Of a stretch of DNA of 64,000 nucleotides, positions 41,501 to 50,032 are shown in pieces. Under the pieces are notes generated by a model. It saw only the letters and a list, made by a program, of their open reading frames with translations. It made no database searches and was not told the origin of the DNA. Positions within the stretch are counted from its first letter, which is position 1, and every line of letters starts with the position of its first letter. Position numbers and translations under genes: made by a program. The DNA comes from Bacteroidaceae bacterium (GTDB lineage: Bacteria; Bacteroidota; Bacteroidia; Bacteroidales; Bacteroidaceae): positions 1-64,000 of the forward strand of contig JAIKWU010000081.1 of NCBI GenBank assembly GCA_024684455.1, in the 5' to 3' direction.

Positions 41501-43299
41501 TAGCCGCTTGTATAGACACGCACATTCTGTCCGCAACGTACTACAATCTCCTCGCGCCAGTCGCCGATGAGGTCGCCCTGAAAGCATGGTACATTCTTAG
41601 AGTCGTTGTTCATGTTGCAGCCCGACGAGGTGAAGAGTCGTCCTCTGCCAGGCTTTTCAATCTTGGCCTCTTTGCCCGTACCAGGAGAGTTGAGGATTTC
41701 GGATAGCAGGTCGCCGTCCCAGTAGATGCGGAAGTTCAGGTCGCCATAACTGATATACTCGTCGCCGCCCAGACCGTTGTCGCAGTCGGCCACACAACTG
41801 ATCATGCCCGTATTGACAGAACGGCCCATCGCGCCTGGATACAGATCGGAGAAGTTGGCACAGAGCGCACGTCCGTCGTCGGCACTGCCCGTGCGCCGAA
41901 CATACAGTTGACTTGTCGTGGCGTTGCGGTAGTTCATGTTGGGTTCGTCTTCGTTGCAGGCAAAGATTTCCAGTCCTGGGCGGAATGGGTCGAAGTCGCT
42001 ACAGTGCAGAGCATCGCCGTGTCCCAGACCTGTAGTGGAAAGACCGCGTCCGTTGTCGTCAATCACCATCGAGCCATAGACAATCTCGTCGCGTCCGTCC
42101 TCATCGACATCAGCCACACAGTAGTTGTGGTTGCCGTTGCCGTACCAAGGGTCGTTCCAACCTCCGTTGTTGCTCCAATACCAACGTTGTGTCAACTGGT
42201 GTGTGGAGGGGTTGATGTCGTAAGCAGCCATCTTATGGCGCGTGTAGATGCCGCGTGCCACGAACAGGCTGGCCTTGCGTCCATCGAGTACGGGAGCCCC
42301 CATGAAGTGCTTCGTGCAGCGATGTCCGTAGCCGTCGCCCCATGCCGAGTTCAGGTTGCTCTCGTTCGATTCCAGCCGCTTGAGCGGATAGTCGATGACT
42401 TGATACGTCTGCCCTGTCAGTCCGTTCATGTAAATAAGATACTCAGCCCCCGTAATAGTCCAGGCATACTGGGCATCAGAGTGTGAATTGAGGCTGTTGC
42501 GCGTATTCACCGACATATTGCCGATGGTGCAGACCCGCGTCCTGCCGTCAGGTCCATAGACAATCATGTTGTCGGCACCACGCAAGGCCACCTCCGCCTT
42601 CCCGTCCTCGTCCCAGTCGTAGGCAATGATGTTCAGTTCCGTACGGTTCATCGTGACCATGTTAGGCCCCACGTCGATACGCCACAGGAGTGTGGCAGCA
42701 CCCGTCTGCCAGTTGATATCGTAGGCATCGAACACGTCGAACTGCGTGCTGCCGTAGGCATACATCTCCGAGCCGTTCCACGAGTCGTAAACGTTCATGC
42801 GCTTGATGATCATCTCCAGTTGACCGTCACCGTCCAGGTCGGCAAACTCCGCATCGTTGGGCTCGTAGTTGGCCGTCACGTCGCTGCCGTTGCGGTCATA
42901 GACCCTTGCCAGCGGAATGTCGATGAAGCCGCTGGAACAACGCTCCACCAAATTATAAACATATTGGCTCCACGCCGTCACAGCCGTACATTGAGACCCC
43001 ACGACACCGTTTTTCACAGCCGCCACGCTGTAACGAGTCGTTGGCAGACCGTTGCTGTTGTCCGCATAGCAAGGAGCCGTCAGGCTCGAAGCCAGCAGTG
43101 CACCGTCCTTATACAGATTATAGGTGACGCCATAATACTCTTCTGCCATTCTGCGCCATGTGATGACATTGCTAGTGCTTCCAGAAGTTGAGCCTGTAGG
43201 AATCACCACCAAACCACGGTCCAGGCGGTCAGTCATTCTCTGTCCCCACACGTTGCCACAGCATAACACTGCAAGGAAGCAAACGATAAACTGTTTCAT
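38524..43299 (-). CDS. Giant T9SS-exported rhamnogalacturonan lyase, PL11 family
   Basis: 1591 residues with a signal peptide (MKQFIVCFLAVLCCGNVWGQ). Residues about 20-640 form a PL11 rhamnogalacturonan endolyase beta-propeller: MTDRLDRGLVVIPTG, FADLDGDGQLEMIIKRM, AYDWDEDGKAEVALRG, VADVDEDGRDEIVYGSM (calcium-binding DxDxDG loops) and PCFQGDLIGDWREEIVVR. Beyond it come autotransporter-like beta-helix repeats (LVKQGLGTLTITG, GGTFNRGLEMCYGATLNVGG), a laminin-G-like domain and a T9SS type A tail (TIYDLTGRRLSTFDAEHS, then NGKKVLVR). PL11 cleaves the rhamnogalacturonan I backbone of pectin by beta-elimination. No SusC/SusD pair is nearby. ATG 43299 begins the signal peptide. A small LW-tailed gene overlaps its stop. 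Confidence 0.9.
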   Translation of the reverse strand: MKQFIVCFLAVLCCGNVWGQRMTDRLDRGLVVIPTGSTSGSTSNVITWRRMAEEYYGVTYNLYKDGALLASSLTAPCYADNSNGLPTTRYSVAAVKNGVVGSQCTAVTAWSQYVYNLVERCSSGFIDIPLARVYDRNGSDVTANYEPNDAEFADLDGDGQLEMIIKRMNVYDSWNGSEMYAYGSTQFDVFDAYDINWQTGAATLLWRIDVGPNMVTMNRTELNIIAYDWDEDGKAEVALRGADNMIVYGPDGRTRVCTIGNMSVNTRNSLNSHSDAQYAWTITGAEYLIYMNGLTGQTYQVIDYPLKRLESNESNLNSAWGDGYGHRCTKHFMGAPVLDGRKASLFVARGIYTRHKMAAYDINPSTHQLTQRWYWSNNGGWNDPWYGNGNHNYCVADVDEDGRDEIVYGSMVIDDNGRGLSTTGLGHGDALHCSDFDPFRPGLEIFACNEDEPNMNYRNATTSQLYVRRTGSADDGRALCANFSDLYPGAMGRSVNTGMISCVADCDNGLGGDEYISYGDLNFRIYWDGDLLSEILNSPGTGKEAKIEKPGRGRLFTSSGCNMNNDSKNVPCFQGDLIGDWREEIVVRCGQNVRVYTSGYYTSYDIPTLWHDHQYRQAMVWQMHAYNQPPHLSYFLGATEDITIAPPPLSLTDRTIVEPGQSLTSSLNNKEVLTYGYSNQTYSLSSSITPRVLTMNVPVWTQGNNNNANITTTTYTHTLNISGSGNLSGAARLVKQGLGTLTITGSPTLSFTGKTDIWGGTVNFNGRLNNSPVWMNRHTTLNSTGGTFNRGLEMCYGATLNVGGPVAQTLSTVTVGGTLKLNYGSRVVLDINSTDASLNDQLNINALTIGTKNWQYGPQYQQPVFYINTTSTLTEGRYPIGTIGNSPANLSDILIESNGNVTSSAYLEVSSGILYLVIPEGAVPTTEAPIFAISSMNSYGTHYYLPSVRYSSATEGATFTGRFIDINGSETVLGQQLYAQDFAAANTDGWSTSTGGRYTPTILYDGTNPYLSVTQGERQNNGCTVTGTNLQDVAPAGSDFNLSFNLKLSSSTNQQPTSFTIYDQANLHPILSLTATGTWSTSWIVNGSSLQVELPNSNKGNSTQSIADVTWCTYQLERIGEHTFLTITHRESGTIILSRTEIQTLSTSGGLGSMTFVTSRYFANFAIDDLLVQTPFGNPFTFNRPGTLEITASAAGCTPTVATFPILAPYAIYYESPAYNEINAADAASVLGTNLWNTNTYQSRWANWNRNNTYDIVESKNNSGYVDQDSIITVSRKGNAYPLCLIQGYGIGQNGSNATTITASALGDDQTIVYYKADNSWGNGTSYDQGYRNLSADGTFTYTMTNNTFCKLIAYVPIHEEYDETSTTAPITCGAGNIAMTRTFSSITSGSGWNTLVLPFDMNEAQVVRTFGAGTQVARLTGSTSGTLIFSTDTRTVTANEPFLIRVTKQPDDHFYVIAGIDRQPVAEPKVETTYYDFIGSYANSGKVTFPSNTYFYNASNGNTLNKVAENNSITFKAYRAYFSAKNGSTLAKTISISFDEIPTGINEITNSPAQTTIYDLTGRRLSTFDAEHSTLPKGIYIINGKKVLVR

Positions 43300-43342
43300 A
43301 TTTTGAGATGCAATTGATAGTCCGACATTATTTGTCAATTTG

Positions 43343-43374
43343 CAAAGATAGGCAAAAACGCGCAGTCTGCCAAA
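43343..43374 (-). promoter_or_regulatory. Promoter of the PL11-LW operon
   Basis: On the minus strand TTTG (43374-43371), exactly 20 nt, then TATCTTTG (43350-43343): a perfect match to the Bacteroidetes consensus. The leader to the ATG at 43299 would be about 37 nt. Confidence 0.85.
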
Positions 43375-43758
43375 TATTACCGTAAAAAACACCCCACATT
43401 GTTAATCAGACACTCTCATCGAGACTAACATCTTGCTTTTAGGACAGGAAAACAAAAAAAGACACTAAAAAATAGTGGTTGCACTCCAAGTAACAATTAA
43501 AAGTATCGCAAGTGATAATACTATATTATAAGGATTTAATAATGTCCTAAATACCTTAATCAGTGGTGATATAAACAGGATTATGGAGATTTATACTTAT
43601 AAGTTTGCATCCGTTTAATCCTATTAATTCTATTTATAACTCAACTTGCGAAAGTTTCATCTTTCATTTGCTTTTTCCGAGCGTGTGGAATGCTATTGAA
43701 GGGTTTGTTCCTTGTCAACGGGAAAAAAGGAGTTGTTCTGAGGTCATGGCGGTTGGAA
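43375..43758. other. Gene-free region between the PL11 and PAP2 genes
   Basis: No coding sequence was recognised. It contains an AAACAGGATTATGGAGATT...TTTAATCCTATT repeat fragment at 43573-43634, followed by CTCAACTTGCGAAAGTTTCAT, the latter also present near 36836. Confidence 0.6.
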
Positions 43759-44439
43759 TCAGATAATTCCTCTTGTTATTGCGTAGATGGTGATGATGAT
43801 ATAATTGAAGGCAATGGCGGTGATGAAGAGGTGGATGTCGCCAAGTGGATAGCCTGATGAGGTGAACTGCCCTGAGATGAGTTGGGATGTGCCGACACGT
43901 TGTCGAACCCTGTTGTACAGAAAGTAAAAGACACATCCGAGGGTGAGCCCGACGCTCCATCCTACAAGTACGTCGCCGAGATAATGGACACCGAGGTAGA
44001 GGCGCGTGTAAGTGGTCGTGACTGACCAAAGGAAGAGAATGATTGTGAGGCGTTTTTCCCGAAATAGCCAGGCGAGAAACATGGCGACGCAGGAGGTGTT
44101 GCAGGCATGGCCGGAGAAGAAACCGAAGCGGCCGCCTCGGTAGTTGAGGACGGTATCGATGAGGTACATGATTTCAGGATCGCGTGTGGGGCGCCATCGT
44201 GCGATGGTAGGCTTGATCCATCCAGAACAGATGCGGTCGGCAACGAATATCATCATCCCGATGGTAAAAAGAATAAACAGGGCTTCTTTCCAGTTGTTGT
44301 TCTTGAAAAGGATGTAGATGAGCATGACGATGAGGAGCGACCATGAGAAGGTGCTGGTCACGGTAATCATCAGGTTGTCAAGAAACAAGTTTTGACTTCC
44401 GTTGAGAAAGAGAGTGGCTTGCTGGTCGAACTGAAGCAT
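43759..44439 (-). CDS. PAP2-family membrane phosphatase
   Basis: 226 residues, about five membrane segments. The three PAP2 motifs are present: KPTIARWRP (K-x6-RP), GFFSGHACNT (variant of PSGH with Phe for Pro) and TRLYLGVHYLGDVLVG (R-x5-H-x3-D with the catalytic His). It dephosphorylates lipid phosphates such as undecaprenyl pyrophosphate, phosphatidic acid or lipid A at the membrane. It starts 7 bp after batE and is probably the last gene of the Bat operon. Confidence 0.9.
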   Translation of the reverse strand: MLQFDQQATLFLNGSQNLFLDNLMITVTSTFSWSLLIVMLIYILFKNNNWKEALFILFTIGMMIFVADRICSGWIKPTIARWRPTRDPEIMYLIDTVLNYRGGRFGFFSGHACNTSCVAMFLAWLFREKRLTIILFLWSVTTTYTRLYLGVHYLGDVLVGWSVGLTLGCVFYFLYNRVRQRVGTSQLISGQFTSSGYPLGDIHLFITAIAFNYIIITIYAITRGII

Positions 44440-44446
44440 CGTTTGT

Positions 44447-45193
44447 CTATATCACTTCGAGGGTGTTGGTTGGAATCCACCCTTGTTTGCCTTCTTCGAG
44501 TCTGACTTCGTACCAATCCTGCAGTGTGTTGTCGAGAATCTCGACTTTGGAGCCTGAGTGGATGATGAAGAGGTCGGTGCTGCTTTCGCTGGGTGAACTC
44601 TTCACCGTGACAGCCGAGGAAAAGATGATGCCGTCAGTGTGGCTGCGTGTCGTCAGATGCTGCCCTAGGGCACACAGGTTGGCGAGGATGACTGCGAAGA
44701 AGAGTACGATGGCGCTATAGATTCCGATTTTTCGCAGGGTTGTGGAGGACAGAAACATATAGGCGAGTATGCCGAGCAGCATGAGAATGAAGGATGCGAC
44801 GGCGAGGGTGGTCCATGTATGAATGCTCAGACTGTTGCAAAGATTTTTCCACCATGTGACGAAAAACATCTCGCTGGGGGGTGTGACTTTGTCGCTGGTC
44901 TTCGAGCGTGCAAGTGCAAGGTTGGTGCGTGTGTCATCGTCGCTGGGGTCGATGCGGAGTGCGCGTTCGTAGTTGAGGATGGCATTGGGAATATCGTCGA
45001 GTTTGTAATAACTGTTGCCGAGGTTGTAATATAGTTCAGCGGCTATGCCTTCGTTGTCGATGATGTTTTGGTAGGCTGCAGCGGCTTCTTTGTATTTCTC
45101 CTGCTCATAGAGTTTGTCGGCATCTGTCTTCGGACTGGCTTGTGCCAATGTGAAAGTGCCAAGCAGGAGGAGTATCAGGGTAATCCGTTTCAT
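44447..45193 (-). CDS. batE: BatE, TPR protein with SH3-like end
   Basis: 248 residues with a signal peptide (MKRITLILLLLGTFTLAQAS). Two TPR units (about 20-90, YNLGNSYYKLDDIPNAILNYERAL), two membrane segments (about 125-175) and a bacterial SH3-like domain at the end (VKSSPSESSTDLFIIHSGSKVEILD). This is the BatE layout of the Bacteroides aerotolerance operon. It probably helps assemble the Bat complex at the inner membrane. ATG 45193 starts the signal peptide. It lies 7 bp after batD. Confidence 0.9.
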   Translation of the reverse strand: MKRITLILLLLGTFTLAQASPKTDADKLYEQEKYKEAAAAYQNIIDNEGIAAELYYNLGNSYYKLDDIPNAILNYERALRIDPSDDDTRTNLALARSKTSDKVTPPSEMFFVTWWKNLCNSLSIHTWTTLAVASFILMLLGILAYMFLSSTTLRKIGIYSAIVLFFAVILANLCALGQHLTTRSHTDGIIFSSAVTVKSSPSESSTDLFIIHSGSKVEILDNTLQDWYEVRLEEGKQGWIPTNTLEVI

Positions 45194-45200
45194 AGTTCTT

Positions 45201-47078
45201 CTATTTTTTGATGTTGTCCTCAATCTTGCTGATGAGCGTAATGGCCTTGTTGTAGATGCCTTCCATATTGGCATTGGGGTCGCCTGGGGCATAGCGTGCA
45301 AACTCGCAATCGTTGAGAACGCCGAGATACTGGTCGATGATATCAGGTGTCACGCCCTTGTCGAGCAGTTCCTGCTGAACGTTATCCTTGTTGAGATGCT
45401 CCTGTGGAATGTTCAGTTTGTCTGAAGTGTAACCGTAAAGGGCTTTCAGCACTTCGTCGTAGAAATCATTCTGCTTATGTTCTTGCATGAGATGGGCAGC
45501 ACGTTTCAGACGGCGGCGGGCCACCTTGTTCGCTTTCTTCCCTCGGATGACAGCCAGATTGGCATTGTCCTGTATCTGCTTTCGTCCGACGAATACGATG
45601 ATGAGGAAGAGGAGAAGGGGTATGAGATAACTGATCAGGTAGCGCCAAGAGGTAAGACGGTTTTGGTCGTCGTCCTTCGAGGGTGTGATGTCGTGTGTCT
45701 TAATGTATCGGATGTCGTTGCCCAGGGTACGTACATCTTGCTGATTCGATGAAAAGTCCGCAATTTCACTGGAGGCATCTCCCTGTCCCTTGACAACATT
45801 GAGTGTGTAGGCTTGAGTCTGAACGGTTTTGTAGGCGTGGGTCTGTGTATCAAAGTAGGTGAATGTCGTAGCAGGGATGGTGTATGTTCCGGCATGGCGA
45901 GGCACTGCCAGGTATTCAAACGTTTTTGTACCCGTCAAGCCACTGGACGACTTGCTGAAGTTGTCTGTGACCTTTGCGTCGTAGGTTTCAAAGTCTTTCG
46001 GGAATGCCACTTCGGGCGTTCCGATGAGTTTCATGTTGCCTGTACCGTTGATGGTAATCGTCATGGTCACGGCATCGTTGGTCTTGACTTCCTGTGGCGA
46101 AAGTGTGGAACTGATGTTGAAGGTGCCGACGGCTCCTGTGAAGCCTGCGGGTTTGGCAGGCAGGGGCTGCACATTAATGGTGAGGGTGGGGGTGGTGATT
46201 TTCTTCTTCAGTTCAACCATGCCACTGGCTCCGTTGAAGAATACATCGATGGGGTCGATGTTGCGGTTAGGCTGCACGACCGTACCTTCGAAGGTGACGC
46301 TGGGAATGGTCAGTTTGCCAGTCTTCTGTGGAAAGAGAACGTATTGACTCCAAACAACACTGTGATAGTTGCGGCCATTGTAAGTTTCGAGACCAAATTC
46401 CTTGTTGCGTGGCAGGTCGATTTCTTGTATCTGGAAACCATCGAGCGTGGGCAGTTTTCCATCGAGTGCCGTGATGTTGACAAGAGTGTAGAGTTTGTAA
46501 GTGACGAGAATGGCTTCCTGCTCATAGACGTTCGTACGACTGGCTGTTGCCGTCATGAACAGGTCGCTGGACGAGATGCCGTTCCTGCTCGGAGTCGCAG
46601 GCTGCTGATTGGGATGTGAGGGTGCTGAGGACGACGAACTCTGTTGCTGTCCTATGTTGGCACCTCCCGTCCCAGGCTTGAGTACCTTGATGGTAAGCGA
46701 TTTCGATTTGATGATGGAACTGCCGCTTTGGATGGCGGCTGGGTTGATGGTGTAGGTGCCAGGCTTCGAGCCTATCAGAACGTAGGTATAGGTGATACTG
46801 CTACTTTGGGTAGTCTGTCCGTTAACAATCTGAAAACTGCTCTGACGCGAGGTGGATGGGCCGTAGATAACTTCAAACCCCTTGAAGTCGGGGGCACTGA
46901 AGTTGCTGACGTTTTGCGAGTTGACTGTGAATCGGATGCGGAACTGGTCGCCAGCCTCCACGGTTGTAGGTGCCTGAACGGTCAGTGTGATGTCGTCAAG
47001 CCCCCCCTTAACTCCCCCAGAAATGGGGAGAATACCAATCCAGAGGAGTATAGGAAGTATTGCTATGAAGCGTTTCAT
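45201..47078 (-). CDS. batD: BatD, aerotolerance operon exported membrane protein
   Basis: 625 residues with a signal peptide (MKRFIAILPILLWIGILP). Repeated Ig-like BatD domains fill about 30-430 (ITLTVQAPTTVEAGDQFRIRFTVN), then a membrane segment near residue 470 (YLISYLIPLLLFLIIVFVG) and a cytoplasmic helical tail. BatD belongs to the Bat group needed for oxygen tolerance in Bacteroides. At the signal-peptide boundary the residues ISGGVKGGLDD are encoded by a GC-rich repeat (46999-47030) that also occurs between genes. It sits 58 bp after batBC. Confidence 0.92.
   Translation of the reverse strand: MKRFIAILPILLWIGILPISGGVKGGLDDITLTVQAPTTVEAGDQFRIRFTVNSQNVSNFSAPDFKGFEVIYGPSTSRQSSFQIVNGQTTQSSSITYTYVLIGSKPGTYTINPAAIQSGSSIIKSKSLTIKVLKPGTGGANIGQQQSSSSSAPSHPNQQPATPSRNGISSSDLFMTATASRTNVYEQEAILVTYKLYTLVNITALDGKLPTLDGFQIQEIDLPRNKEFGLETYNGRNYHSVVWSQYVLFPQKTGKLTIPSVTFEGTVVQPNRNIDPIDVFFNGASGMVELKKKITTPTLTINVQPLPAKPAGFTGAVGTFNISSTLSPQEVKTNDAVTMTITINGTGNMKLIGTPEVAFPKDFETYDAKVTDNFSKSSSGLTGTKTFEYLAVPRHAGTYTIPATTFTYFDTQTHAYKTVQTQAYTLNVVKGQGDASSEIADFSSNQQDVRTLGNDIRYIKTHDITPSKDDDQNRLTSWRYLISYLIPLLLFLIIVFVGRKQIQDNANLAVIRGKKANKVARRRLKRAAHLMQEHKQNDFYDEVLKALYGYTSDKLNIPQEHLNKDNVQQELLDKGVTPDIIDQYLGVLNDCEFARYAPGDPNANMEGIYNKAITLISKIEDNIKK
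46999..47030 (-). repeat. GC-rich hairpin repeat inside batD
   Basis: AAGCCCCCCTTAACTCCCCC followed by AGAAATGGGGA matches the intergenic repeat at 13249-13279. In batD it is in frame and encodes residues ISGGVKGGL just after the signal peptide. Confidence 0.75.
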
Positions 47079-47136
47079 CTATGAGTGAGTTATATTGTCT
47101 ATTGTACTTTGTGATTCGTAAATCGGTAAATAAACA

Positions 47137-48879
47137 CTACCAGTCTTTTTCGAGACTACGGCGTTTATTAGGATTCTGCTGTACTTTTTGCTGCACATTC
47201 TTTTCATCCTGCTGGGCTGAATTGAGGAGTTGTTCGGCAGTCTTTTCGTCAATTTGGTCTTTCTTAGGTGGAGGTGGCTGCTGTTGCTGCTGCTCGTCCT
47301 TCTTTTGATCTTCTTGTTCTTGCTGCTGTTGCTGCTGCTGTTCTTGTTGTTGCTGTTGCTTATTCTGCTGTTGTTGCTGCTGTTTCTCCTGACTCTTCTT
47401 CAACTGATATTGAGCCATGGCAAGGTTATAGCGCGTTTCGTTGTCATCGGGATTAAGGCGGAGAGAACTCTTGTAGAGTTCGACCGCTTGCTGAAAGGCC
47501 TCAGCCGCATTCTGACCGCCTGTTTTCATCTCACGGACACCGTTCACATAGGTGAGATTGCCCATGTTATGATAGATTTGTGCTTTCTTGCCAGTGTTCT
47601 GTGACGGCTCTTCGAGTGCTTTCTTGTACATTTCAAATGCCGTTGAGTCCTTGCCTTGCATGGCTAGCGCATTGCCCAGGTTATAGTAGGCTTCCATCGA
47701 CGATAGTTTGGCAATAGATTTACGATAACTGGTCTCGGCTTTCTGATACAGTCCGTTGCGATACTGTGCATTACCCATGCGAATGTGGTCACGTTCGTTG
47801 GATTGGGCAAAGGAATCTGCACAATACAATGTGCCAAGAACCATGAGAAGCATGGCACGCTTGTCTTTGAAGAGGCGCAGACCACGTAACAGTGGGTTCT
47901 TCTTTTCCATGATGCACACTTCTATGATGAGCACGAGCAGCAGCAACAGGGCTACAGCCACAAACTGTTCGTCGTACTCTGAATACATGCTGGAGGTGAT
48001 GTCTTCTTTCTGCATCTTCTCAATCTCGGCATCAAGCAGACGCTGTGCCTGATCGGTCTGATCGACTTTGATGTATATGCCACCCGCAGCCTTGGCTATC
48101 TGCTTGCCAACTTCCTCGTTCAGTTTGGTGGTGACGGTGTTCCCGCTGTTGTCTTTCTTGTAGTTGCCATTGCCGAGGGGAATCGGCCCGCCGTTCTCGG
48201 TTCCGACAGAGAGCACGTAGATGCGGATGCCTTTCTTGTCAGCCTCCTTGGCTGCTTCGAGGGCACCGTCTTCGTGGTCTTCGGCATCAGTGATTAAGAT
48301 GAGAGCCTTGCCCACGTTAGTCTTGTCGCTGAACCCCGCCGTGGCTCGCTGAATGGCATCTGCCATGTTGGTACCCTGCACGGAGATTGAGGCAGGCGAG
48401 AGCTGGTCGAGAAACATCTTTGCAGAAACATAGTCGCTGGTGATGGGCAGCAGCGTGATGGCGGTTCCGGCAAAGGCTACTAGTCCGATGCGGTCTTGAT
48501 CCAGTTGTTCAATAAGTTTGCTGACCAGCATTTTCGACTTGTCCAACCGGCTCGGCTTTACATCCTGACAGAGCATAGAGTTGCTGACATCGACAGCGAT
48601 GATTGCCTCGATACCCTGACGCTTCACTTCTTCATTGCGGGTGCCATACTGAGGACGTGCGCAGAGGAAAATGGCAAGTGTCAGGGCAAGCATGAGCAGG
48701 GTAAACTTCAGATGGCGTCGCAGCGGAGATACGCCTATCATCAGATTTTTGACAAGCGACATGTCGCCAAACTTTGCCAACCGTTTCTTTTGTCTGTAAA
48801 GGTAAAAGAAGTAAAGGGCGATGAAAACAGGTATCAACGCCAGCAGATATAGATATTCAGGATGAGCAAATCGAAACAT
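47137..48879 (-). CDS. batB: BatB-BatC fusion: VWA protein joined to TPR protein
   Basis: 580 residues. Residues 1-325 are BatB: two N-terminal membrane segments, VWA domain with MIDAS AVDVSNSMLCQDV, T in GTNMADAI and DAEDHEDGA, then a third membrane segment. Residues about 330-580 are BatC: a second hydrophobic stretch (AMLLMVLGTLYCADSFAQ, looking like a former signal peptide), TPRs (MGNAQYRNGLYQKAETSYR, YNLGNALAMQGKDSTAF) and a long Gln/Glu-rich tract ending EKDW. In most Bacteroidales these are two genes. The joint has no frameshift. A 22-bp palindrome array fills the space before it. Confidence 0.92.
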   Translation of the reverse strand: MFRFAHPEYLYLLALIPVFIALYFFYLYRQKKRLAKFGDMSLVKNLMIGVSPLRRHLKFTLLMLALTLAIFLCARPQYGTRNEEVKRQGIEAIIAVDVSNSMLCQDVKPSRLDKSKMLVSKLIEQLDQDRIGLVAFAGTAITLLPITSDYVSAKMFLDQLSPASISVQGTNMADAIQRATAGFSDKTNVGKALILITDAEDHEDGALEAAKEADKKGIRIYVLSVGTENGGPIPLGNGNYKKDNSGNTVTTKLNEEVGKQIAKAAGGIYIKVDQTDQAQRLLDAEIEKMQKEDITSSMYSEYDEQFVAVALLLLLVLIIEVCIMEKKNPLLRGLRLFKDKRAMLLMVLGTLYCADSFAQSNERDHIRMGNAQYRNGLYQKAETSYRKSIAKLSSMEAYYNLGNALAMQGKDSTAFEMYKKALEEPSQNTGKKAQIYHNMGNLTYVNGVREMKTGGQNAAEAFQQAVELYKSSLRLNPDDNETRYNLAMAQYQLKKSQEKQQQQQQNKQQQQQEQQQQQQQEQEDQKKDEQQQQQPPPPKKDQIDEKTAEQLLNSAQQDEKNVQQKVQQNPNKRRSLEKDW

Positions 48880-48917
48880 TGTATGATGTTGTTCTTTGAT
48901 GTTCTGTTATTTTATTT

Positions 48918-48995
48918 CCAAGTGCTTGGAATTTTTACGCCAAGTGCTTAGCGTTCGAACGCCAAGTGCTTGGAGAATTTACGCTAAGTACTTAG
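48918..48995. repeat. 22-bp-period palindrome array, family B, copy 2
   Basis: Palindromes start at 48918, 48940, 48962 and 48984, exactly 22 bp apart: CCAAGTGCTTGG, CCAAGTGCTTAG, CCAAGTGCTTGG, CTAAGTACTTAG. The last unit has changed symmetrically at both arms (G-T-G to G-T-A), which keeps its own self-complementarity. It sits inside the Bat operon between batA and batBC, so it could form an RNA hairpin that separates the two parts of the transcript. Confidence 0.9.
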
Positions 48996-49032
48996 CGACA
49001 CTTCTCGTCAACACTTTATCCTGACTGAAAAC

Positions 49033-50025
49033 TCATGGTAGCCGTCGGAGTACAACGACGCGCAGTAGGATTTCCAGCAGCAGGACGATGAGTGCGGCAA
49101 GGGCAAATGGTTCGTAAAGTTCGTTGCGTTTGCTGTACTGGCGTACGCTGAACTTTGTGCGCTCCATGTGGTCGATTTCGTCGTAGATGGCTTCGAGTTC
49201 GGCATTCTGGGTGGCACGGAAATAGCGTCCACCTGTCTCTTCCGATATTTTCGTCATCGTCTGCTCGTCAATCTCAACGGGCAGCATGATAGTGCCGCCA
49301 GAATCGAGCGGGTAGGGAGCCATGCCGTTGCGTCCTATGCCGATGGTGTAAATACGTACTTTTTGTTGCTTAGCAATTTCTGCTGCCGTGAGCGGAGAGA
49401 TGTTGCCCGAGTTATTGACACCGTCGGTCAGCAGAATGATGACTTTTGATTTAGCCTGACTTTCGCGCAGACGCAACAGGGCATTCATGATGCCGTCGCC
49501 GATGGCCGTTCCGTCGTCGATGGACTTGTTGTTATAAGCCATGTAACTGTCGGCACTGGCATAGAGGTTCATTAGTACGACATGGTCGGTTGTAAGCGGA
49601 CACTGTGTGTAGGCTTCGCCAGCAAAGAAAGTGAGACCGATGTTGTCGTTCGGACGCTTAGATATGAAGTCTTGGGCTATTTCTTTCAGTGCTTCCACGC
49701 GATTGGGCTTGAAGTCCTGGGCAAGCATGGATGTAGAGAAATCGACAGCCAGCATAATGTCAATACCCTCGACGTCGGTGTCGTTCCAACTGTGTTTGCT
49801 TTGTGGCCGCGCCAGAATGCAAACAACGAGCGTGAAAAGGAAGATGCGCAGCAGGAAAGGCAGAGACATGAGGTGTGTTCGCCATGTACGGGGCACATAA
49901 CGGTATTTGGATGTCTGAGGCATCCGCATGGCCGGCTGGCTCTTCTTGTTGCGCAGGACATACCAGATGATATAGGGTATGAGCAGTGCTAAAAGCGCGA
50001 AGAAATATGGATTCTTGAATTCCAT
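49033..50025 (-). CDS. batA: BatA, VWA-domain membrane protein
   Basis: 330 residues. Two membrane segments at the N-terminus (FFALLALLIPYIIWYVL, FLLRIFLFTLVVCIL), a VWA domain with MIDAS AVDFSTSMLAQDF (DxSxS), Thr in GTAIGDGI and Asp in LLTDGVNN, and a membrane segment at the end. BatA and BatB probably form a metal-dependent pair in the periplasm-facing part of the inner membrane. It starts 7 bp after the preceding gene. The downstream gap of 153 bp holds a repeat array. Confidence 0.92.
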   Translation of the reverse strand: MEFKNPYFFALLALLIPYIIWYVLRNKKSQPAMRMPQTSKYRYVPRTWRTHLMSLPFLLRIFLFTLVVCILARPQSKHSWNDTDVEGIDIMLAVDFSTSMLAQDFKPNRVEALKEIAQDFISKRPNDNIGLTFFAGEAYTQCPLTTDHVVLMNLYASADSYMAYNNKSIDDGTAIGDGIMNALLRLRESQAKSKVIILLTDGVNNSGNISPLTAAEIAKQQKVRIYTIGIGRNGMAPYPLDSGGTIMLPVEIDEQTMTKISEETGGRYFRATQNAELEAIYDEIDHMERTKFSVRQYSKRNELYEPFALAALIVLLLEILLRVVVLRRLP

Positions 50026-50032
50026 TGTTTAA

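Noticed and set aside
47230-47456. Leu-rich and Ala/Val-rich frames opposite the Gln-rich end of batBC
   Set aside because: They are produced by CAG/CAA repeats read on the other strand. The Gln-rich tract is usual for BatC and is not a frameshift.
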